Position numbers and translations under genes: made by a program | Assembly (NCBI GenBank): GCA_021199655.1 | Contig: JAJQHQ010000095.1 | Span: 79,591-143,590, forward strand | From: Lachnospiraceae bacterium | GTDB lineage: Bacteria; Bacillota; Clostridia; Lachnospirales; Lachnospiraceae | Reading direction: 5' to 3' | DNA length: 64,000 nt | The notes under the pieces: model-generated | Databases searched by the model: none | Seen by the model: the letters and a program-made list of their open reading frames with translations, nothing else | Told to the model about the DNA's origin: nothing | In this document: piece after piece, positions 57,994 to 64,000 of the stretch | Layout of the letters: each line of letters starts with the position of its first letter | Position numbering within the stretch: the stretch's first letter is position 1

Positions 57994-59379
57994 TCAGCCT
58001 TCACTTTTCGCACGTCTTACCCGAATTTCAGCTGCCAGTTCCTCGACTTTTTCATCGGTCAGCAGATATTTTTTGTGGAACAGCCACACTGCGATGAGCA
58101 GCCCCGCGATTGGAAACAGGGTCATCGTCATACGCAATCCCGCTACAGAGGAAGCCGTTGCTGTGGCTGAAACTGCCGCGTCTGTATCAGAGCTTAAGTT
58201 GCATACCGCGAGGCAGATGGAAGCGACTAGTGCAGCGATGCCGGAAGCAAGCTTTACGACAAACGTCTGCATGGAAAAGATGACGCTTTCATCGCGGCGG
58301 TTATTTTTAACCTCGCCGTAGTCCACTGTATTCGCAAGGAAAATCGTGGTAAGCACGGTCAGCATGCCATTTGCTGCGAAGATCAGAAAGCCCGGGATAA
58401 ACAGCAGGAACACGTTTGACATGTTCGTGAAAGCAAGCACCAGCAGGACAACATAACCGGCTACCGCCATACCGAAGCTGATGTAGAAAATGCGGATGGC
58501 GTTAAAAAACTTCCGCAAAAGCGGGAAGAACAGCATCATCGCCAGAATTTGTGTCGCTCCGCCAAAGGTATTAAACAGAGTATAGGAACTGTACCAGGAT
58601 TCTCCGCCGAAATCATATTTAAAGAAATAGATGACGAGATTCGAGGTAATATATACCGAGCAGTTAATGAGTACGATCGTGATCACGACAGCCATCGCCT
58701 GGTCGTTTCGGATCAGTGCCCGAAACATCTGTCCGACAGACGGAGAATCCATGTCTACGGTCGATTTTTCTTTGATGTTCAGGCAGGTGCAGCCGGTGAA
58801 GAGTACAAACAGTACCGCGATGATCAGCGCGAACCATTTAAAACCAGTGCGCTCATCGCCGCCGCCCAGCGCTATGACGCTCATCATGGTGATGATCGTG
58901 ATCAGTGCGGAGCCGACGCCGGCACAGCTTCTGGCAAGTGTCGTCAGGTTTTCGCGTTCCTTGCCGCCTTCGGTAAAAGCCGGGATCATGGACCAGTAGG
59001 GAATATCCATGATCGTGTAGGTCATGCCCCAGAGAATATAGGTGAAGGCCGCGTAAGCTACAAGACCCGAGCCGTCCAATGCGGGCGGAGCGGAGAACAT
59101 CAGGAATAAAATGACCGCGTTCAGCACCGTACCGATCAGCAGCCACGGACGGAATTTTCCGAACCGCGTCCTGGTCTTCGCCACGACCACGCCCATAATC
59201 GGGTCGTTGAATGCGTCAAATACACGCGCGATCATCAGGATCATGCCCATCGCGATTGCATTTACGCCGCAGATGTCCTGATAATAATAAAGGACATAGC
59301 TTGCAGAGAGCATGTACACCATGTCCTTTCCTACGGCGCCGAGTCCGTAGGATGCCTTTTCCTTCATGGAAAGCTTCAT
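57994..59379 (-). CDS. GPH-family glycoside/sugar:cation symporter
   Basis: 461-aa MFS-type protein with twelve membrane helices. GPH signatures: YGLGAVGKDMVYMLSASYVL, ARVFDAFNDPIMGVVVAKTR and TRFGKFRPWLLIG, with the second half NNRRDESVIFSMQTFVVKLA. It imports an oligosaccharide or glycoside with Na+ or H+. No glycosidase is adjacent, so the substrate is open. The start follows AAGGGGGATTTTC. Confidence 0.9.
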   Translation of the reverse strand: MKLSMKEKASYGLGAVGKDMVYMLSASYVLYYYQDICGVNAIAMGMILMIARVFDAFNDPIMGVVVAKTRTRFGKFRPWLLIGTVLNAVILFLMFSAPPALDGSGLVAYAAFTYILWGMTYTIMDIPYWSMIPAFTEGGKERENLTTLARSCAGVGSALITIITMMSVIALGGGDERTGFKWFALIIAVLFVLFTGCTCLNIKEKSTVDMDSPSVGQMFRALIRNDQAMAVVITIVLINCSVYITSNLVIYFFKYDFGGESWYSSYTLFNTFGGATQILAMMLFFPLLRKFFNAIRIFYISFGMAVAGYVVLLVLAFTNMSNVFLLFIPGFLIFAANGMLTVLTTIFLANTVDYGEVKNNRRDESVIFSMQTFVVKLASGIAALVASICLAVCNLSSDTDAAVSATATASSVAGLRMTMTLFPIAGLLIAVWLFHKKYLLTDEKVEELAAEIRVRRAKSEG

Positions 59380-59442
59380 TTTGAAAATCCCCCTTATGTT
59401 TAGTGAATATGAATGTCGTGTAGCATTATTATGAATGTACGG

Positions 59443-59467
59443 AACAGGAAGATACCGAACAGTTACA
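59443..59467. repeat. Dispersed intergenic repeat, partial copy
   Basis: AGGAAGATACCGAACAGTTA matches the right half of the repeat, between the symporter start and its promoter. Confidence 0.45.
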
Positions 59468-59478
59468 CGTTATCTCGT

Positions 59479-59507
59479 AGTATAACATAAGAAGTACGCT
59501 GTGGCAA
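59479..59507 (-). promoter_or_regulatory. Promoter of the symporter gene
   Basis: On the minus strand TTGCCA, 17 nt, TATACT, about 100 nt upstream of the start codon. Confidence 0.65.
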
Positions 59508-59607
59508 TCAGAGAAAGACATTCAAAAAATTACTTGTTATCTTATCGAAATAAATAATAGTAAGGCTATATTCAAGTAATATTAAGGTTATATTAAGATA
59601 TGCAATG

Positions 59608-59636
59608 TTGATTTACACTAAAAATACTTGTATAAT
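59608..59636 (+). promoter_or_regulatory. Promoter of the small exported protein gene
   Basis: TTGATT, 17 nt, TATAAT, in a very AT-rich stretch; about 90 nt upstream of the ATG. Confidence 0.75.
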
Positions 59637-59728
59637 TGCCACGAACGAGACGTTTCGTCCGAAACTGTAACAGAAATAATAACGAATAGAATGCAGAGGA
59701 TGTTGTGCATGGAAGGGGGCATTGAATT

Positions 59729-60190
59729 ATGAAAAAGATTCTGATTCCGATCATCATTGTGGCACTGCTGGCCGCAGCATTGTATTTTGTACCGTTTCCT
59801 GCCAGAATTAACGCTGAATTATCAGGGTGGGAGATGAACACAGCTGATGAGGTTGCCGCCGACGGTATTACTGTCACGTTAAATGGATGGAGACTCCGTT
59901 ATCTTTTTAAACAGGATATAGTAACCGGAACATTGTCTCTTCATTATGAAAATCAGCAGGAGTCGGATATCGAGTGGAAGCTTGATGGACCTTTGTACAT
60001 TCATTTCAAAGACGGATACCATTATACCGGTTCTGTCTATAGCGCGAAGGAAGACGAATATACCATACTCAATCTGGTGGTTTCCCGATCGTGGGACGCG
60101 ATAAAGATAGAATGGGAATCCCTGGACGGATATTGGCTGGCCGGCGAACTGACCGACCCGGAAGCAGTTCGGTCAGCGCTGGAAGCTTAA
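59729..60190 (+). CDS. Membrane-anchored hypothetical protein
   Basis: 153 aa. N-terminal membrane helix or signal anchor (ILIPIIIVALLAAALYFVPF), then a beta-rich extracellular domain (VTGTLSLHYENQQESDIEWK). Function unknown. The start follows GAAGGGGGC. Convergent with the LysR gene; the 3' ends overlap by 4 nt. Confidence 0.7.
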   Translation: MKKILIPIIIVALLAAALYFVPFPARINAELSGWEMNTADEVAADGITVTLNGWRLRYLFKQDIVTGTLSLHYENQQESDIEWKLDGPLYIHFKDGYHYTGSVYSAKEDEYTILNLVVSRSWDAIKIEWESLDGYWLAGELTDPEAVRSALEA

Positions 60191-61050
60191 AAAGCTTTTT
60201 TCTCGAAAAACCACTCAATCTTTTCTTTCATATCAGCATACTTCAAATACACGATGTTGAACTCGCGGACGATGCGGTCGTCCTGCAGCCGGAATTTAGC
60301 CAGCTGCGGATCGCTGTCCGCGAGTACATCGTATACGAAAGAAATGCCATAGCCTTCGCGCACCAGATCGAGAATCACCTTGAAGCTGGAGATACAGATG
60401 CGGTGCCGGAACCGATTCAATGATTCGTTGTATCCAAGAAGCTCCTGCTCCAGGATAGCACGAGTGCCGGATCCGTCCTCGCGGTGGATGATGGTCTCAT
60501 TAAGGAGTTCATCCATGGAAACGTTTTTGCCCGCAAATGGATGATCCCTGCGGCAGATGCCGACAAACGGCTCTTTGCGCAGCAGGATCGAATCAAAGCG
60601 TTCCTTGTCAAAAAAGCCTTCCACGACCGCGAAATCAAGGCGGTCTTCTTCCAACTCCCGCAAAAGGTGCTCGGTATTGTCCACGAGAAAATCCAGTGAA
60701 TTCTCCGGATTGTCCAGAAAGTGGTGAATGTATTCCGTCAGGAAATAATCGCCGATGGTCTTTGTTGCGCCGACCCGTAGAGCATGAATATTGCTTTTCT
60801 TCTGAAGCTTTTCCCGAAGCATCTGATCTTGATAACGCACGGCGCGCGCATAGGTTTCCAGCGTGGCTGCAGCTTCCGTCTTTTCCAGTCTGCGGTTGGC
60901 ATAGGAAAACAGCTTGCAGCCGTATTCCTCCTCCAGATGATGAATCTGCTGCGTGACGGCAGGCTGTGTCAGGTGAAGAAGCTCCGCAGTTTTGCGGTAG
61001 CTGCCGCATTCACAAAGGGTCAGAAAGGTTTCCATACGGTAATCTAACAT
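60187..61050 (-). CDS. LysR-family transcriptional regulator
   Basis: 287 aa. The N-terminal winged HTH is MLDYRMETFLTLCECGSYRK then TAELLHLTQPAVTQQIHHLE (first 60 residues). The rest is a periplasmic-binding-like effector domain. It is divergent from the disulfide reductase/sulfite reductase fusion across a 259-nt spacer, so it probably controls that gene in response to a sulfur or redox signal (inference from arrangement). No sequence-specific effector can be named. Confidence 0.9.
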   Translation of the reverse strand: MLDYRMETFLTLCECGSYRKTAELLHLTQPAVTQQIHHLEEEYGCKLFSYANRRLEKTEAAATLETYARAVRYQDQMLREKLQKKSNIHALRVGATKTIGDYFLTEYIHHFLDNPENSLDFLVDNTEHLLRELEEDRLDFAVVEGFFDKERFDSILLRKEPFVGICRRDHPFAGKNVSMDELLNETIIHREDGSGTRAILEQELLGYNESLNRFRHRICISSFKVILDLVREGYGISFVYDVLADSDPQLAKFRLQDDRIVREFNIVYLKYADMKEKIEWFFEKKAF

Positions 61051-61309
61051 AAATAGGCTTCTCCTGTGATCTTATTATGTACGTCTGGATCATTTAACAA
61101 AGGTTTCCCTTATTCTGCCTGTGTGCATATTTGTCCGGATAAACAGTGGCAGAATTGATTTGAAATAGATTGCTTTGCCAATAAGAACAGCTTATCAATG
61201 CATAAAAAACATTAAATTGATTTTATCATCGAACAGGCCTATAATCAAGAAAAAAAGTGACTGTGGTAATTTGAACAGTTACGAACAGTCACAAAAAGGA
61301 GTCTGGACT
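61051..61309. promoter_or_regulatory. Divergent regulatory region, LysR and fusion gene
   Basis: The spacer is AT-rich at 61190-61260. An ATCAAT...ATTGAT inverted repeat with TTATCAATGCATAA inside (61190-61220) resembles a LysR-type box. AACAGTTACGAACAGTCAC (61274) matches part of the dispersed repeat. No clear -35/-10 pair can be fixed. Confidence 0.4.
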
Positions 61310-63910
61310 ATGAATGTTGTAGTAATCGGCGGTGTGGCCGCCGGCACGAAGACCGCTGCGAAACTGATGCGTCAGGATCGCAGGGCAACTGTCACTGTTT
61401 ACACGAAAAGCCGTGACATCTCCTATGCAGGCTGCGGTCTGCCTTATTATGTAGGCGGCAGTATCGAGACACGGGAGGATCTGATCGTCAACACGCCGGA
61501 AAGCTTTGCGAAGCTGACGGGTGTAGAGGTGCGCACCGGGATGGAGGCTGTTCGTGTAAACGCAGCCTGTAAGACGGTGACGTTCGCAAATGGAGAGAGC
61601 GTTTCTTATGACAAGCTGGTCATTGCCACCGGCGCGGTTCCTTTCGTACCGAATGTACCGGGAAAAGATCTGCCGGGCGTCTTTACCATGCGCACGCCGG
61701 ATGACGCGATCGGACTTCGCGCATATGCGGAAGAAAACGCATGTAAGAGCGCCGTGGTCGTGGGCGGCGGCTTTATCGGTCTGGAGATTGCGGAGAATCT
61801 GATGGAAAAAGGCCTGAAGGTTACTGTTGTCGATATGGCTTCTCAGGTGATGCCGAATCTGTTTGATGTGGAAGTGGCCGCATACATAAAGCGGAAGCTG
61901 CAGGCGAAGGGCATGCGGATCGTCACCGGCGCCGGACTGGAAGAGGTGCTGGGAGAGGATAAGGCGACGGGTATCCGCACGAGTGTCGGCAGCTTTGAGG
62001 GGGATGTAGTCGTACTGGCGATCGGCGTGCGTCCGGCGACGGAATTCCTTGCGGATTCCGGCTTTGAGATGAACCGCGGAACGCTTGTGGTAGATAAATA
62101 TCAGCGGACGAATCTGGACGATGTTTACGCGGTCGGCGACTGCGCGCAGGTGTTCAACCGTGTGACCGGCAAGGGACAGTGGTCCGCGATGGGCTCCACG
62201 GCCAATATTACCGGACGTATTCTGGCGAAAAACATGACCGGAGCAAATGTTTCCTACGGCGGCTGCCTTGGCACCGGCGTGGTGAAGCTGGCGGACGACC
62301 TGAATGCAGGACGCACCGGACTTACGGAAACTCAGGCAAAGGATGCGGGCTATGACGTCATCACAGCGACCTGTGTCACGGACGATAAAGCGCATTATTA
62401 TCCGGATTCAGATACGTTTATCACGAAGCTGATTGCGGATAAAACGACCCATGCACTTCTGGGTATTCAGGTGCTCGGCTCCGGAGCGGTGGACAAGATG
62501 GTTGACATCGCGGTGACCGGCATTTCCGCCGGCCTGAAGCTGGAAGATTTTGATTCGATGGACTTTGCTTACGCGCCGCCATTTTCCACAGCAATCCATC
62601 CGTTTGTACAGGCCTGCTACATTCTGGAAAATAAGATATGCGGCGAATATGAGAGCTTTACTCCGGCCGAGTACGCGGCAGGAAAAGCGAAGGGATATCA
62701 GGTCATCGATGTACATCCGAAGGCAATGATCCCGGGAGCAAAATGGGTCGACCTCACGGCAGTGAGTGAAGCAGCAGGAGCTTCCGCAAATGGCAGCGCA
62801 GAAGCAAAAGAAATCAAAGGTCTTGAGGGCATTGCCAAAGACGCAAAGCTTCTTCTGGTCTGTGCGAAGGGCAAGCGCGGGTATTTCCTGCAGAACCGCC
62901 TGAAAGCCCTGGGCTTTACGAATACAAGAGCACTCGAAGGCGGCGCTTTTGTCAATACCGTAAAGGTAGAATTTACCGGTACACTTCCGGCAGAAGAGAT
63001 CAAGCGTGTGAAAGGACTTGGCTGCCTGCAGGATAAACGCTATCCGGATGTGTTCAATGTCCGCGTCATCACCCGCAACGGCAAGATCACAGCGGAAGAG
63101 CATCGTGTGATCGCCGAGGCATCCGAGCGTTTTGGTTCGGGCGCGGTGACCATGACCACCCGTCTGACGCTGGAAATTCAGGGCGTGAAGTATACGAATA
63201 TCCAGCCGCTGATTGAATTTCTGAATGAGCATGGGCTTTCCACCGGCGGAACCGGCTCTCTGGTACGCCCGGTCGTTTCCTGCAAGGGTACGACCTGCCA
63301 GTATGGTCTGATCGACACATTTGGACTTTCTGAGCGCCTGCATGAGAAATTCTACGTGGGTTATCACGGTGTAACGCTGCCGCACAAGTTCAAGATCGCG
63401 GTCGGCGGCTGCCCGAACAATTGTGTAAAGCCGAACCTGAACGATCTGGGTATCGTCGGTCAGAGAGTTCCGACGGTAGATTTCAGTAAATGCCACGGCT
63501 GCAAGAAATGTAAGGTAGAAGACGCCTGCCCGATCAAGGTTGCAAAAGTAAAAGACGGAAAGATCCAGATCGATCCGTCTGTCTGCAACAACTGCGGACG
63601 CTGCAAGGATAAGTGCGTATTCGGCGCGATCGATTATCAGGACGGCTACCGTATCTATATCGGCGGTCGCTGGGGCAAGAAGGTGGCGCACGGTGAACCG
63701 CTGCCGAAGGTCTTTACCTCCGAGGAAGAGGTCATGAATGTAGTCGAGAACGCTATCCTGCTGTTCCGTGACGAGGGACTCTCCGGAGAACGTTTTGCAG
63801 ACACCGTGACACGGCTTGGCTTTGATAAGGTCAGCGAGAAGCTTCTGGAAAATAAGATCAATAAGGAAGCGGTTCTGAAAAAGACCGTCAAGGGCGGCGC
63901 GACCTGCTAA
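61310..63910 (+). CDS. CoA-disulfide-reductase-like / rhodanese / sulfite-reductase / ferredoxin fusion
   Basis: 866 aa. Residues 1-445 are an FAD/NAD(P)-dependent disulfide reductase of the CoADR type (VVVIGGVAAGTKTAAKLMR; single redox Cys42 in YAGCGLPYYVGG). About 455-560 is a rhodanese domain with cysteine in LLVCAKGKRGYFLQ. About 570-760 is a nitrite/sulfite reductase-like domain whose siroheme/4Fe-4S cysteines are in VSCKGTTCQYGL and GGCPNNCVKPN. About 765-815 is a 2[4Fe-4S] ferredoxin (CHGCKKCKVEDACPIK, CNNCGRCKDKC). The order suggests transfer of electrons and persulfide sulfur in one polypeptide, perhaps for sulfite or polysulfide reduction. The start follows AAAAAGGAG; an upstream in-frame start lacks a site. 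Confidence 0.85.
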   Translation: MNVVVIGGVAAGTKTAAKLMRQDRRATVTVYTKSRDISYAGCGLPYYVGGSIETREDLIVNTPESFAKLTGVEVRTGMEAVRVNAACKTVTFANGESVSYDKLVIATGAVPFVPNVPGKDLPGVFTMRTPDDAIGLRAYAEENACKSAVVVGGGFIGLEIAENLMEKGLKVTVVDMASQVMPNLFDVEVAAYIKRKLQAKGMRIVTGAGLEEVLGEDKATGIRTSVGSFEGDVVVLAIGVRPATEFLADSGFEMNRGTLVVDKYQRTNLDDVYAVGDCAQVFNRVTGKGQWSAMGSTANITGRILAKNMTGANVSYGGCLGTGVVKLADDLNAGRTGLTETQAKDAGYDVITATCVTDDKAHYYPDSDTFITKLIADKTTHALLGIQVLGSGAVDKMVDIAVTGISAGLKLEDFDSMDFAYAPPFSTAIHPFVQACYILENKICGEYESFTPAEYAAGKAKGYQVIDVHPKAMIPGAKWVDLTAVSEAAGASANGSAEAKEIKGLEGIAKDAKLLLVCAKGKRGYFLQNRLKALGFTNTRALEGGAFVNTVKVEFTGTLPAEEIKRVKGLGCLQDKRYPDVFNVRVITRNGKITAEEHRVIAEASERFGSGAVTMTTRLTLEIQGVKYTNIQPLIEFLNEHGLSTGGTGSLVRPVVSCKGTTCQYGLIDTFGLSERLHEKFYVGYHGVTLPHKFKIAVGGCPNNCVKPNLNDLGIVGQRVPTVDFSKCHGCKKCKVEDACPIKVAKVKDGKIQIDPSVCNNCGRCKDKCVFGAIDYQDGYRIYIGGRWGKKVAHGEPLPKVFTSEEEVMNVVENAILLFRDEGLSGERFADTVTRLGFDKVSEKLLENKINKEAVLKKTVKGGATC

Positions 63911-64000
63911 ACAAAGTTCTTAACAGACAAAGTTTTTAATTATGAAACTCAAACTTCGCACTTTAAAAAGTGCGATTGCACCTTGAAAATTCAATAAATA

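Overview
The window looks like a chromosome segment of a spore-forming Clostridia bacterium, most likely Lachnospiraceae. This rests on a SpoVAC sporulation gene, ispH overlapping an S1-protein gene, a NifU-like scaffold followed by a GGGtGRT-family gene, and strong Shine-Dalgarno sites throughout. Host genes hold the two ends (1-19980 and about 48000-64000). The middle is a 27.9 kb integrated phage-derived element bounded by direct repeats.

Left host arm: the C-terminal part of glutaminyl-tRNA synthetase, a MocR/PdxR-type regulator whose PLP-lysine position is arginine, a YdcF-like protein, an aldo/keto reductase, spoVAC, an AI-2E-family transporter, tmRNA on the minus strand with a clear promoter and terminator, an OmpR-type two-component system, an HI0933-type flavoprotein, cmk, ispH and an S1 protein, an RNase H-fold nuclease, an ApbE flavinyltransferase, galE, and the Fe-S scaffold/GGGtGRT pair. 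Right host arm: a D,D-carboxypeptidase, a HisJ-type phosphatase, the glycolytic run gap-pgk-tpiA, a MATE transporter, a secreted acidic protein, an alpha/beta hydrolase, a GPH sugar symporter, and a LysR regulator divergent from an 866-residue fusion of CoA-disulfide-reductase-like, rhodanese, siroheme sulfite reductase and ferredoxin domains.

The element entered the 3' end of the GGGtGRT gene and carries a synonymously diverged copy of its last codons. From left to right it holds: int arm-type repeats; a 31-aa ORF and a tyrosine integrase on the minus strand; a zinc-ribbon protein; a roughly 290-nt structured RNA; a long series of very small genes, many packed as promoter-gene-terminator cassettes that share one promoter/operator-like sequence; a DUF6591-type surface protein whose promoter has a G9 tract in its -35/-10 spacer; DUF6353-type membrane proteins; and a helicase-primase-exonuclease replication protein. 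That protein is broken near 35190, where it runs out of frame into the tail of a phage distal-tail gene. The polymerase domain, terminase, portal, capsid, major tail and tape-measure genes are absent. The right part keeps the tail hub, a 1573-aa repeat-rich tail fibre with an S74 chaperone domain, a complete diversity-generating retroelement (target gene with variable repeat, Avd-like protein, template repeat, reverse transcriptase), an XkdX protein, XhlA/holin/GH24 lysis genes and a guanylate kinase.

The most notable observations are: (1) the DGR, with 12 of 23 template adenines changed in the variable repeat and only one GG->AA exception; (2) a strand-biased TTATAT motif across the early region that occurs in all three codon phases; (3) the G-tract promoter; (4) the promoter/operator-terminator cassettes; (5) the structured RNA; (6) the deletion fusion; and (7) a second, diverged set of attachment arms just outside the right end, which suggests an earlier related insertion.
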